Assembly (NCBI GenBank): GCA_964345075.1
Contig: CAYFPS010000010.1
Span: 1 to 64,000, forward strand
Length of the DNA stretch: 64,000 nucleotides
Reading direction: 5' to 3'
From: CAYFPS01 sp964345075
GTDB lineage: Bacteria; CAIWAD01
This document shows positions 51,521-60,447 of this stretch, one piece after another (position 1 is the first letter of the stretch; the number at the start of each line of letters is the position of its first letter). The position numbers were made by a program, and so were the translations under genes. The notes below the pieces were generated by a model that searched no databases, had not been told where the DNA came from, and worked only from the letters and a program-made list of their open reading frames with translations.

Positions 51521-52089
51521 TGTCCATTGCCGGCAAACCCGCTGTCTGTGTCTTTCTGGCATCAAGCCCCGGACATGACCCTGTCTGGGGAAAGCTTGCC
51601 CGTGATACAGGTCGAACTCTGGCTGAGCTGGGTCACCCGGTCGTATACGGTGGTGGTGCCCGTGGACTGATGGGCGAACTGGCAGCAGGTGTCATCGAGG
51701 CCGAGGGCACCATCACGGGTGTGATTCCCCGCTTCATGGTGGAGCGGGAGTGGGCACATGGCTCGCTGGGTGAGCTGGTGGTTGTGGAGGACATGGCGGA
51801 TCGCAAGCAGTGCATGTTTGAACTGAGCCAGATCAGCCTGACTCTGCCGGGTGGCCTGGGGACTCTGGATGAATTCTTCGAATCTCTTTGCCTTAGCCTG
51901 CTGGATCAAATCCCACATCCGAATCTGTTGATGAATGCACACGGCTACTTCGATCCTCTGCTGGCTCAACTTGAGCGCGCACAAAAGGAAGGCTTGTATC
52001 ACGGCAATGCTTCAAGTCTACCACTGGTACTTGCGAACCCGAATGAGCTTGCAGCCTGTCTGAATCGAATCACAGAGCGCAAGCGATGA
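51517..52089 (+). CDS. LOG family nucleotide 5'-monophosphate phosphoribohydrolase
   Basis: ATG at 51517 follows GGAAGGAG by 8 nt and overlaps the MATE stop. The 190-residue Rossmann-fold protein has VCVFLASSPGHDPVW, VYGGGARGLMGELAAGVI, the MADRKQCM segment and the family motif PGGLGTLDE (111-119). LOG proteins hydrolyse cytokinin-type and other nucleoside monophosphates to base and ribose-5-phosphate; in bacteria they act mostly in nucleotide salvage or damage control. The partner nitrilase overlaps its stop by 4 nt. Confidence 0.92.
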   Translation: MMSIAGKPAVCVFLASSPGHDPVWGKLARDTGRTLAELGHPVVYGGGARGLMGELAAGVIEAEGTITGVIPRFMVEREWAHGSLGELVVVEDMADRKQCMFELSQISLTLPGGLGTLDEFFESLCLSLLDQIPHPNLLMNAHGYFDPLLAQLERAQKEGLYHGNASSLPLVLANPNELAACLNRITERKR

Positions 52090-52883
52090 TCCTCGATTTC
52101 ATGCTGATTCAGCTGGATCCGGCCCAGGCACCCACACTGGAGGCAATGCCTGATTACCTGGATGATCAGAATGCCGGAGCGGCAGACATCATCCTTATGC
52201 CGGAGATCTGGAACAGCAGTTTTCGCAAGGAGGATCTGGCGGCCAGACATCTTTCCAGTGAGACTGAGTTGAAGCCGCTGCTTGCCTGGAGTCAGGCCCA
52301 TCCTGACTGCCTGCTCTGCCCGGGAAGCCTCGCACTTCAAAGCACAGCCGGCCACTATCTGAATCGCAGCTGGCTGATCAAGGAAGGTGTGATACAAGCT
52401 CGCTACGACAAGATGCACCTCTTTCGCCCGATGGGCGAGGCTGATCTCTTTCAGGCGGGAAATCAGGCTGTGCTTGCAAGCATTCCCATCAAGGGCCAGG
52501 AGATCAGAGTAGCCTTGATGACCTGCTACGATCTGCGCTTTCCCGAACTGGCGCGCGATCTGGCCAGCAAGGGAGCCGAAATCATCCTGGTGCCGGCGCA
52601 GTGGCCGGCAGATCGCCTCGCTGCCTTTCAGCACCTGTTGAGATCACGGGCAATGGAAAACGGGATACTTGTCGCTGGTGCCAATCGATTGGGGCAAACC
52701 GGGCGCCTGCATTTTCCCGGCGGCGGAGCAGTTTACGCGGGTCCGGCTGGCCGCGAGCTCCTTCGCGACTGCAACAAGTCAGCCTTCTTGAAACTCAGCG
52801 TGGATTTTGACCTGCTCCGTGCCGAACGGCGTGAACTGGATGCCTTACAGGACATGCGCTATCGCCTGCTGCCACCAGAATGA
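52086..52883 (+). CDS. Carbon-nitrogen hydrolase (nitrilase superfamily, omega-amidase type)
   Basis: A 265-residue protein with the catalytic triad visible: Glu40 in ILMPEIWNSSF, Lys109 in RYDKMHLF and Cys147 in LMTCYDLRFPEL. The sequence around the cysteine and DLRFPE fits omega-amidase or Nit2-like enzymes, which hydrolyse 2-oxo-amides such as alpha-ketoglutaramate or repair deaminated metabolites. It ends the beta-CASP, MATE, LOG operon, overlapping LOG by 4 nt, and faces the convergent response regulator across a 217-bp gap (52884-53100) that holds only short inverted repeats. Confidence 0.9.
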   Translation: MILDFMLIQLDPAQAPTLEAMPDYLDDQNAGAADIILMPEIWNSSFRKEDLAARHLSSETELKPLLAWSQAHPDCLLCPGSLALQSTAGHYLNRSWLIKEGVIQARYDKMHLFRPMGEADLFQAGNQAVLASIPIKGQEIRVALMTCYDLRFPELARDLASKGAEIILVPAQWPADRLAAFQHLLRSRAMENGILVAGANRLGQTGRLHFPGGGAVYAGPAGRELLRDCNKSAFLKLSVDFDLLRAERRELDALQDMRYRLLPPE

Positions 52884-53100
52884 AAAAGGGGCCGTATCGA
52901 CCCCGTGTGTGATGCTTCCCTGAACATGGTGGTTTAACTTCACCTGATTCAGGTTCACCTGGACAACTGCAAGGCACATGCCAGTTACCTGCATTAGTCA
53001 TGTAGTTGATTATCAACACCCTCACCAGGATCAGTTGACCAACCATTGACGTGGCTGTCGCAATCTGACGAATCCGTCAATTGATTGAAGCGGCTGTCAC

Positions 53101-54462
53101 TCAGTCCCGCAGTTCCTTGATCCAGCGGTGCAGAACCTCGCGCCGAATACCAATCTGATCCGCCGCATCCTTGACGCTGACACCCTCAACCAGAAAGCGG
53201 TCGAGGAAGGCGCGCCGAAGCTGATCCACAATCATGTCACGCGCTTCGGCAAAAGGCTGATCGGTCAGCTCACTGTAATCGGCCTCGGCTGCCGACACCA
53301 CCTGAACCGGACCACCTGCCAGGTTGAAGTGGCGTGCCTCCAGGGGGCCCTCACCACAGCGCACCACCGCCAGCTGCACGGCACTTTCGAATTCCCGCAC
53401 ATTGCCCGGCCAGTCCTGCTTGGCCAGTGCATCCCAGACTTCTTCCTTGATCGGCAAGTCGGTGCGCGCTGGAAAGTGCTTTTGCAGGAAATAGCGAAGC
53501 AGGAGGGGAAGATCTTCAGCGCGCTCGCGCAGGGGCGGAATGCGTATCCGCTGCTGATTGATCCTGTAATACAAATCCTGACGCATCACGCCGGCCTTGA
53601 TGCGATCTTCCAGGTGCTGGTGAGTTGCCGCCACCAGCCGAAAGTCGACATGGATATCCTTGACTGCACCCACGCGGCGTATCACACCTGATTCAATCGC
53701 TGTCAGCAGCTTGATCTGGGCACTCATGTCCAGATCGCCGATTTCATCAAGGAAGAGTGTGCCGGAATGCGCCAGCTCGGTCAAGCCCTTTTTGGTGGCC
53801 AGTGCTCCCGTGAACGAGCCCTTTTCGTGGCCAAAGACCTCGCTGTTGAAGAGCTCCTTTTCAATGGCCGAGACGTTGACTTCCATGAAGGGATTGCTGC
53901 TGCGGGCAGACGCTTCATGAATCATGCGGGCGATCATCGTCTTGCCCGTACCCGTCTCGCCTGTGATCAGAACGGAAAGATCCGTTGCGCCTGCATCACG
54001 GATCTCACGCTTGACCCTCTCGATGGCCTCGCTTTCACCAATCAGCAGGCCGAGGCTTTCCTGCAGGCGACGCCGCAAAAGCACATTGGCCAGCTTGACC
54101 GAGCGCAGCGCCATGCCCTTGCGTATCACATCAAGAAAGTCCTCGCGGCTCGTGTTCTTGACCACGTAGTCGAAAGCGCCTTCTTTCATCGCCTTGACCA
54201 CTGTGCGCACGCCGCTTTCCTTGGTCACCATGATAACAGGCACATCCGGCCATTCCGCCACCAGACGCGCCAGCACATCAAGGCCGCTGGCCCCGCTGCC
54301 CAAGTCGTAATCGAGCAGCACAAGGTCCGGGTCGATTGTGCTCATGCGTTCGAGCCCGGCTTCGCCCGTATCTGCCCAGCTGCACTCGTAGTGGCGCTTC
54401 AGACCGAGAATCGTGTCCTCGACAAACTCTTCGTTGTCATCGATGATCAGAATCCGTTCCAC
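53101..54462 (-). CDS. Sigma-54-dependent response regulator (NtrC family)
   Basis: A 453-residue activator in three parts. Receiver with the phosphorylated Asp51 (LVLLDYDLG) and VIMVTKESG; AAA+ domain with Walker A GETGTGKT (168-175), the sigma-54 contact loop GSFTGA (215-220, a normal variant of GAFTGA) and Walker B TLFLDEIGD; C-terminal Fis-type HTH (about 425-450, VSVKDAADQIGIRREVLHRWI). It should bind upstream enhancers and start transcription with RpoN when phosphorylated by the sensor encoded 16 nt upstream. I found no convincing -24/-12 promoter in the window, so targets are unknown. Confidence 0.93.
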   Translation of the reverse strand: MERILIIDDNEEFVEDTILGLKRHYECSWADTGEAGLERMSTIDPDLVLLDYDLGSGASGLDVLARLVAEWPDVPVIMVTKESGVRTVVKAMKEGAFDYVVKNTSREDFLDVIRKGMALRSVKLANVLLRRRLQESLGLLIGESEAIERVKREIRDAGATDLSVLITGETGTGKTMIARMIHEASARSSNPFMEVNVSAIEKELFNSEVFGHEKGSFTGALATKKGLTELAHSGTLFLDEIGDLDMSAQIKLLTAIESGVIRRVGAVKDIHVDFRLVAATHQHLEDRIKAGVMRQDLYYRINQQRIRIPPLRERAEDLPLLLRYFLQKHFPARTDLPIKEEVWDALAKQDWPGNVREFESAVQLAVVRCGEGPLEARHFNLAGGPVQVVSAAEADYSELTDQPFAEARDMIVDQLRRAFLDRFLVEGVSVKDAADQIGIRREVLHRWIKELRD

Positions 54463-54478
54463 TGACAGACTCCTTCTT

Positions 54479-57400
54479 TCAGGCGCTTTCCGCCTCGACC
54501 TTTTTTACTTCCAGCAGGAAGGTACTGCCTTCCGGACCTGTTTCTTCCAGTTCAAGACTTCCTCCATACCTGGCCAGCAGTTCGCGGCTGCGAAAGAGAC
54601 CATAGCCGCCTGAACCGCCTTCGCCGTGATCACGCTCGCTGAAGCCCGCCTGAAAGATTGTATCACGCCTGTTTTCCGGCACCCCCGGTCCCGTATCCTT
54701 GACGCGCAGCTGCAGGGTACTGGGCCTCTCAGTCACGATTATCTCCAGTCGCTGAAGATCCTTGTTTCGCATCCAGTAGAGGGCATTGTCCACCAGGTTA
54801 TCCAGGATGAATTGCAGCTTGTCGACGGGAAGTCGCGCCAGAACCTGCCTTGTATCACGCTCGCAAACCAGAGAAAGCTCGACACCGGAAAGCTCCGGGG
54901 CGCGATGCTCAAGCACGCGATCAAGCACCTTCAAGGGCGAGCTGCTGATTTTCAAATCCACCCGATGCTCCAGGTCGCCCAGCATCTTTTCCAGCCTGTC
55001 GAGCTGAAAGGCGAGCTCCTCCAACCGGCCCTGATCGGGAGGATTGCCGCAGTTCTCCAGAAGGCGATCCACCTCCACAATCAGGTCGTGATACATTTCC
55101 AGCTCGGCTTCCGTCACTGGATTATCTTCTGCCCTCAACCGCTTGAAAGAGTCGTGAAGGCCTTCAAGACTGGGCGATGTCAGGTCAAGAAATACACCTC
55201 GTGAAGTCTGAAAGCGCCCATTGATTTCCTGATCAGGCACTCCATCCAGATAGAGGTTGCGACTGGACCTGAGCAGCCGGTCAATGTTGCGCGTGGAAGC
55301 GCCACTATGTCCGAACTCGCGAAAGTGGTCCACCAGATCTGTCAGCGCACTTTCGCCAGCGGGCTCAGCACTCTTGTTCCTTAGAGACTTCAGCTGATCA
55401 CTGGTTATGCGCGAACTGAGGACTTGTATCACGGGAAGCGCCCACCAAAGGAGCGGCTCATCACTGGTCATAAATACCCAGGCACCAACTGCCAGACCGC
55501 TTAGCAAACTGAAGAGCATGCCGCCGCGCCCGGGCATCGCAAGGGAGGCAAGCACCGAAAGCATCACCATGATCGAGAGCAGCAGCAACCGTTTTATAAA
55601 AGGTAAGCGCTGACTCTCGCTGCCGTACTGGAGTGTATGCGAGGCTGTGTTACGGCTGAAGTTCCCCCAGGCGTCTACGGCCTGGACTTGCAGCCGATAT
55701 GGGCCGTCGGGCAGGTCACTGGCCAGCAGGGTCCCCAGAGGCAGCAACTCATCTTCCATCCAGCGGCTCCAGGCGCGGCCATCCAGTTTGAAGCGGTAGA
55801 GCGGCCGGGCAGACGGTCCGGGTGGATCTGCGGCAAGAACCTTGACCTGCAGACTGCTTGCAAAGACAAGCGGCTTTCCCGAATCAAGATCGAGAACGAC
55901 CACCGGCGGTGTCCTGTCCGGCAGAAGATAACCGGTCGACTGATTCGTGCTGACCCAGATACGGTCCTGCCTGTCAAGGGCCATGCTGTTGATACGCTGC
56001 CCTTCACCTGCGGAAAAGGGCCGTGTCCAGGGCACAGCGTCGCGGCTTTTAAGCAGCACCTGATCCTCACTCAAGATCCAGATGCGACCGGCACGATCGC
56101 TCAGCATGCTGCGCAGGTATTCACCCGGCCATGTATCACGCCCTTCATGACTGGAGGGATAGCGCAGTGTATCCACTTCATTCAACTCGTTCAGCCGCAA
56201 CAGGTAGGAATTGCAGGCTGCAAGAATGCCTCCAAAGGCGTCCGGAACGGCCTTGATAACACGCTCGCGGACACGCAGTGGCAGCAGACGGCCTTCTTCG
56301 AAAAGGGCCAGTCCATCATCACCAGCAACCAGAATACTGCTGGCGGCAAAGGGCTCGAGCCAGGATGCCCCCGTCCAGCGCGCCGCAACAGTCAACTCGC
56401 CGTTGTAATGAAACAGGCCTTCATCGGCAGCAATCAGCAGATTGCCGGTCCGCGAATCAGCACAAATACTGTTGGGGCCCTGTTTAAGGCCATCCAGCGC
56501 TGGTCCGTGATCGCGAACGCCGGCGCCATCCAGTTCAAAGAGTCTTCTGCGGCCTTTGACATCCTCCAGCAAGAGCCAATTGGAATTACCTGCCTTGCAG
56601 TACTGGAGCGGTATCAGGGAGCTGGCAGCGTCCCCGGTCGGCTTCCAGACCAGTCGCATGCCATCATCCAGCGCGACCAGCATACCGCCGCCACCGAGCT
56701 GTTCAACCAGCGAACCGGGAAGCAGCTGCCCGGCAAGCCCCGGCCATGCTTCTGCCCAGCCTGTTGGCAGGAGCAGTCTGCCAGCTGCAGAAGTGTGCTT
56801 GCGCCAACCTCCGGCACTGTCCTGCCTGAGCCACTCATTGCCGCTTTTCAGCAGAAGTTTTCCGTCAAGCAGCAGAAGGCCCTTGGGCTCATTCAGCCCT
56901 GCAGGTAACTGGCGGTCACGCAGAAACCGCAGATTACGGGCATCCTCGTCAAGTGCTGCCAATTGCAGGCTGCCTGTCTCCGTCCTGCCCAGCAGGCGTA
57001 CCGCCTTTTGATCGTCCATTGCCAGAAAGAGAACATCCGAAAGCTGTTCGCCAGCCAGATTGCCCAGTGGCAGGGCAGAGCCTTCCGCATCGAAGCGAAG
57101 CAGCCCGTGGCCCCGTGTGCCACAAAGGATGTCGCCTTCCGGCAGGGCTGCCAGACAGCGCACGTCGCTACCAGCCAGTAGTACTCGCTCACCCAGCAGC
57201 GGATGCCAGATGAGCAGGCCCTGATCGGTTGCCAGCCAGATCGACTCACGCACAGGCAGCAGCGCGCGGCCCCGGCCCCCGGCCACAGCCGACTGCAAAT
57301 TGATGCGCTTGAATTCCTCGTCATGCAGAAAGAGGCCGGAATCCGCACTTAGCCAGACGCGATTGCGTGAGTCGGCAACCAGCTTGTATACGGCCCCGCC

Positions 57401-57607
57401 TTCCCAGCCATCCCAGACATCCAGTTTGACCAGCGTGCGACCATCCCAGTTAAGCAGCTCACCATCCCGCGCGGCCCAAACGATACCCAGGCTGTCCAGC
57501 ACCAGTTCTTCCGGGGCCGGGCCGGTTTCCGCCAGAACAGTCGCCGCAGGAGCAGGCATCGCCATTGTCAGCAGTAAACAGCAGATGATTCCGGCAAGGG
57601 ATCTCAC
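54479..57607 (-). CDS. Two-component sensor histidine kinase with periplasmic beta-propeller and Y_Y_Y-like domain
   Basis: A 1042-residue membrane sensor. Signal peptide (MRSLAGIICCLLLTMAMP), then about 570 residues of repeated propeller blades (DSLGIVWAARDGELLNWDG, DSRNRVWLSADSGLFLHD, DRAGRIWILSEDQVLL, DRQDRIWVSTNQSTG), a Y_Y_Y-like domain (YRFKLDGRAWSRWME, about 620-680), hydrophobic helices (about 690-740), a helical linker, and an HATPase domain with NLVDNALYWM, DTGPGVPE and GGYGLFRSRELLA. No canonical H-box is visible; the HD in MYHDLIVEVDRLL, about 100 residues before the N-box, is the best candidate. The design resembles the sensor half of hybrid polysaccharide-sensing systems, with a separate sigma-54 regulator. 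Confidence 0.88.
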   Translation of the reverse strand: MRSLAGIICCLLLTMAMPAPAATVLAETGPAPEELVLDSLGIVWAARDGELLNWDGRTLVKLDVWDGWEGGAVYKLVADSRNRVWLSADSGLFLHDEEFKRINLQSAVAGGRGRALLPVRESIWLATDQGLLIWHPLLGERVLLAGSDVRCLAALPEGDILCGTRGHGLLRFDAEGSALPLGNLAGEQLSDVLFLAMDDQKAVRLLGRTETGSLQLAALDEDARNLRFLRDRQLPAGLNEPKGLLLLDGKLLLKSGNEWLRQDSAGGWRKHTSAAGRLLLPTGWAEAWPGLAGQLLPGSLVEQLGGGGMLVALDDGMRLVWKPTGDAASSLIPLQYCKAGNSNWLLLEDVKGRRRLFELDGAGVRDHGPALDGLKQGPNSICADSRTGNLLIAADEGLFHYNGELTVAARWTGASWLEPFAASSILVAGDDGLALFEEGRLLPLRVRERVIKAVPDAFGGILAACNSYLLRLNELNEVDTLRYPSSHEGRDTWPGEYLRSMLSDRAGRIWILSEDQVLLKSRDAVPWTRPFSAGEGQRINSMALDRQDRIWVSTNQSTGYLLPDRTPPVVVLDLDSGKPLVFASSLQVKVLAADPPGPSARPLYRFKLDGRAWSRWMEDELLPLGTLLASDLPDGPYRLQVQAVDAWGNFSRNTASHTLQYGSESQRLPFIKRLLLLSIMVMLSVLASLAMPGRGGMLFSLLSGLAVGAWVFMTSDEPLLWWALPVIQVLSSRITSDQLKSLRNKSAEPAGESALTDLVDHFREFGHSGASTRNIDRLLRSSRNLYLDGVPDQEINGRFQTSRGVFLDLTSPSLEGLHDSFKRLRAEDNPVTEAELEMYHDLIVEVDRLLENCGNPPDQGRLEELAFQLDRLEKMLGDLEHRVDLKISSSPLKVLDRVLEHRAPELSGVELSLVCERDTRQVLARLPVDKLQFILDNLVDNALYWMRNKDLQRLEIIVTERPSTLQLRVKDTGPGVPENRRDTIFQAGFSERDHGEGGSGGYGLFRSRELLARYGGSLELEETGPEGSTFLLEVKKVEAESA

Positions 57608-58542
57608 GATCTGCTCTCCTTCTTCCAGTGCAAGGCTTTCAGGTTTCGCCTGAACATCCCGGGGCTCATTCGGCGCAGCGCGCGTCCGCGTGTCAGTGCC
57701 TCCCAGCAGTCCTCTCCGGCATCCGGCCCAAGGTCAGCCAGCTTCTCCAGCAGGTCTTGATCGGCCGCCAGCTCCGGATGCGCCTGCCCGCGATCACGGC
57801 GGTTCCAGGGACAAACTTCCTGGCAGATATCACAACCGAAGAGCCAGTTCCCGGGCATCGGCTGCATGGAATCCGGCAGCGCGCCATTTCGATTCTCGAT
57901 GGTTTGAGCACTGATGCAGCGAGCGGCATCCATCCTTCCAGCTTCCAGAAAAGCCCCTGTCGGGCAGGCTTCCAGACAGGCCGTGCAATCGCCGCAATAG
58001 AAAGGGTGGGGCGTGTCGGCAGCCAGCTCGCGATTGATCAACAGGCCGCCCAGCAGAAACCAGCTACCCAGCTCCGGATGAATCAGCATGCAGTTCCGGC
58101 CGATCCAGCCGAGTCCGGATTTCCAGCCCCAATAGCGCTCAGCGAAAGGCGCCGAGTCTACACAGATGCACCCTTCAATGCTTGAATCCGCGGCCTGAAT
58201 CTTATGTAACACACGTTTCAAGAGCTTGCGAATGACTTTGTGATAATCGCGTCCCATGGCATAGCGCGCGACCTTGCAGTCAGATTCATCAGGCCGGGAG
58301 ATGTGTCCGGTATGTGATACAGCCACCATCAGTACCGAAAGAGCAGCGGGCATCAGACTGCGGGCATCAAGCCTAAGGTGGTTGTGACGCGGCCACCACT
58401 CCATCGGACCGTAAAGCCCCTCCGCCGTCCAGCTTTCAAAGGCCTGGGAGTGCTCCACACCATCACCAAGACGCGCAATGCCCGCAAGACTGGCCCCTTC
58501 TTTCAGGGCAAGCTGTTTCAGGCTGTCGGCGTCAAGGATCAC
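57604..58542 (-). CDS. queG: Epoxyqueuosine reductase QueG
   Basis: GTG at 58542, eight bases past the YciI-like stop, gives a protein beginning ILDADSLKQLALKEGASLAG, where the family starts; a longer frame from 58608 overlaps that gene. The 312-residue cobalamin and iron-sulfur enzyme has DSAPFAERYWGWKSGLGWIGRN and two ferredoxin-like cysteine groups, CGDCTACLEACP and CDICQEVCPWN. It reduces epoxyqueuosine to queuosine in tRNA. There is no C-terminal HEAT domain, so it is the short form. It overlaps the sensor gene by 4 nt. Confidence 0.93.
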   Translation of the reverse strand: MILDADSLKQLALKEGASLAGIARLGDGVEHSQAFESWTAEGLYGPMEWWPRHNHLRLDARSLMPAALSVLMVAVSHTGHISRPDESDCKVARYAMGRDYHKVIRKLLKRVLHKIQAADSSIEGCICVDSAPFAERYWGWKSGLGWIGRNCMLIHPELGSWFLLGGLLINRELAADTPHPFYCGDCTACLEACPTGAFLEAGRMDAARCISAQTIENRNGALPDSMQPMPGNWLFGCDICQEVCPWNRRDRGQAHPELAADQDLLEKLADLGPDAGEDCWEALTRGRALRRMSPGMFRRNLKALHWKKESRS

Positions 58543-58549
58543 GACAAAT

Positions 58550-58891
58550 TCAGCTCCGGTTTCGTTCCTCGATAACCCTCGCGATCTTGGCAGCATCAGC
58601 AAAAGCAAGCGCGTAGGGGTGAAGCACCGCGCGCATCACACCTTCGGCGACCGCAGGGTCCCGCTGCATGAATCGCTCGGCACTGGATTCCTCCTCCGCC
58701 AGGAAGATCACGATGCCGTATCCAGCTGGATCCTCACTTTGAGTGCGCCCTGCCAGCAGCAGGAGCCCTGCTTCCTGGGCTTCTTGCAGGTAGATCACGT
58801 GACGTGAAAGGGCCGCGGCTTCCATGGCGTTGGGGCCTTCGCGCAGCAGCTCCGGACGCAAGAGCTGGAGTTTGTAGATCCACTGCTTCAT
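58550..58891 (-). CDS. YciI-like small protein
   Basis: A 113-residue protein starting MKQWIYKLQLLRPELL, with HVIYLQEAQEAGLLLLAGRT, YGIVIFLAEEESSAERFMQRDPAV and the end HPYALAFA. The ferredoxin-like layout and the DPAV..GVM pattern fit the YCII-related family, whose members are dimeric and of uncertain enzymatic role. It overlaps the methyltransferase gene by 4 nt and is followed by queG after 7 nt. Confidence 0.8.
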   Translation of the reverse strand: MKQWIYKLQLLRPELLREGPNAMEAAALSRHVIYLQEAQEAGLLLLAGRTQSEDPAGYGIVIFLAEEESSAERFMQRDPAVAEGVMRAVLHPYALAFADAAKIARVIEERNRS

Positions 58892-59712
58892 GCGAATGAC
58901 TCTCTTTTTTGGGTCATGAGTGAAAACATCAACGGAAGTCCGCCGGGCAGGCTGTCACAAAAAAAGCGGCCATCCCTTTCTTTTAAAAAAGGCAGGGCAC
59001 GGTAACTGCATTCGCTGTGCTCATGAAAATACTTCAGCTCAAAACCGGCATTCAAAAGGGCTTGTATCACATCAGAAAGACTGAAGGGCCATTCGTTGGT
59101 AATGGCTGCAAGCCCCTCGCCCGATACGGCGTATTGCAGCCCATCGTCAAACTGCATCATCCCCCCTGCCGCAAAGTAGGGGTGCTTCAGAGTCATGGCA
59201 TCGGGCGTGGAATCCTCGCCAAAGAGCGTCATCAAAGGATGAAACTCGCGAAGATAGAGTCGTCCGCCGGGTCGCAGAATCTTGTGTATCACCGTGGCCC
59301 ACAGCTTCAGATCCGGTAGCCAGCAAAGAGCGCCCCCACCGGTATAAACAAGGTCGAAGGCGACAGGGAATTCCAAAGCGAGCTTTTCATCGATGGTGGA
59401 TTCCACAAAGCGAGCGGAAAGGCCGGCCTGTGTGGCCAACTTCCTTGCCTGATGAATGGCTTCAGGGCTGAAATCGACTCCTGTAACACGGGCTCCCTGT
59501 CTGGCCCAGCTGAGTGTATCCAGCCCGAAATGACATTGCAAATGTGCCATGTCCAGATTGCTCACTGGCCCCACTTCCTCAAGCTCAATTGGATCCAGCG
59601 TGCAGTTGCCGGCCAGAAAGCCGGGCACATCGTAGAAATCACTGGCGGCATGCAGCTCAACCATACGGTCCCAGCTGCGCCTGTTCTCTTCGATGGCCCC
59701 AAAGTGATTCAT
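58888..59712 (-). CDS. Class I SAM-dependent methyltransferase
   Basis: A 274-residue protein with LDMAHLQCHFGLDTLSWARQGARVTGVDFS (motif I, LQCHFGxDT), RFVESTIDE, FDLVYTGGGALCWLPD and KILRPGGRLYLREFHP. The LQCHFGLDTLSWA form is found in a group of bacterial methyltransferases of unknown substrate. Its start shares one base with the stop of the SIMPL gene (59712), and its stop overlaps the YciI-like gene by 4 nt. Confidence 0.85.
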   Translation of the reverse strand: MNHFGAIEENRRSWDRMVELHAASDFYDVPGFLAGNCTLDPIELEEVGPVSNLDMAHLQCHFGLDTLSWARQGARVTGVDFSPEAIHQARKLATQAGLSARFVESTIDEKLALEFPVAFDLVYTGGGALCWLPDLKLWATVIHKILRPGGRLYLREFHPLMTLFGEDSTPDAMTLKHPYFAAGGMMQFDDGLQYAVSGEGLAAITNEWPFSLSDVIQALLNAGFELKYFHEHSECSYRALPFLKERDGRFFCDSLPGGLPLMFSLMTQKRESFA

Positions 59713-60434
59713 CAGCCGTCCAGTCCGAATTCTACGGTGACCACGGCCTTGAGCAACTTGTCGATGGTCTGTGTGCTGTAGACGCCATAGCCTTCCATGT
59801 CCGTGGAAAGCGGGGCCGTAATCTGAAAGACGCCCTGCCGGGCTGAGCGGATGCCGCCCAGCTGCCCCTTACCGCCACGCACAAAGGCCGCAGCGCGGTC
59901 ACGGGCATTGGCCGTAGCCTCTTCGATCAATTCCAGTTTGAGAGTTTCGAGACCCGAGATGTAATACTCGGGCTGCCAGCCTGTCCAGTTGACGCCCATC
60001 GCCAATAGCGCTGTGCTGGCCTCGGCAATGGCGGCAATGCGCTCGACATTATCACCGGAAAGGCTCAGACTCTGTTCGATGGACCAGCTGGCCACTTCAT
60101 CCGTCCAGTTGCCGAATTGATCCCGCTTGTTGCGGCTGTTGGCCCGGGCCGTGCTCCACTCAACTTCGTCCTGTGATACACCCTGACCGGCAAGCCATTC
60201 ATCCACCTGGCTGCGTGCCTGTTCAAGCTGCTGAAGAGCCGCCTTTCGGCTCTGGCCTTCGCCGGAGACAACACCACGCCAGACGGCCTGATCGCTCTTC
60301 ACAGCACGCTCGGCCGTTCCCTTGACCGTGATACGCTCACCCTGCCTGCGTGTATCTCGATGGGCATCGGCCAGAAGCCACGCCGCCAGCACCAGAGCCA
60401 GCGACGGTATCAGAAAACGAAACGCGTGTTTCAC
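59712..60434 (-). CDS. SIMPL-domain (DUF541) periplasmic protein
   Basis: A 240-residue protein with an N-terminal membrane or signal segment (FLIPSLALVLAAWLLADA) and a SIMPL domain: ITVKGTAERAVKSDQAVWRGVV, QLEQARSQVDEWLAGQGV, SIEQSLSLSGDNVERIAAIAE, ATANARDRAAAFV and a C-terminal strand KAVVTVEFGL. It is expected outside the cytoplasm, anchored by the uncleaved helix. Function is unknown in the family. It is separated by 13 nt from glnS upstream. Confidence 0.85.
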   Translation of the reverse strand: MKHAFRFLIPSLALVLAAWLLADAHRDTRRQGERITVKGTAERAVKSDQAVWRGVVSGEGQSRKAALQQLEQARSQVDEWLAGQGVSQDEVEWSTARANSRNKRDQFGNWTDEVASWSIEQSLSLSGDNVERIAAIAEASTALLAMGVNWTGWQPEYYISGLETLKLELIEEATANARDRAAAFVRGGKGQLGGIRSARQGVFQITAPLSTDMEGYGVYSTQTIDKLLKAVVTVEFGLDG

Positions 60435-60447
60435 AGGGCCCCCTTGA

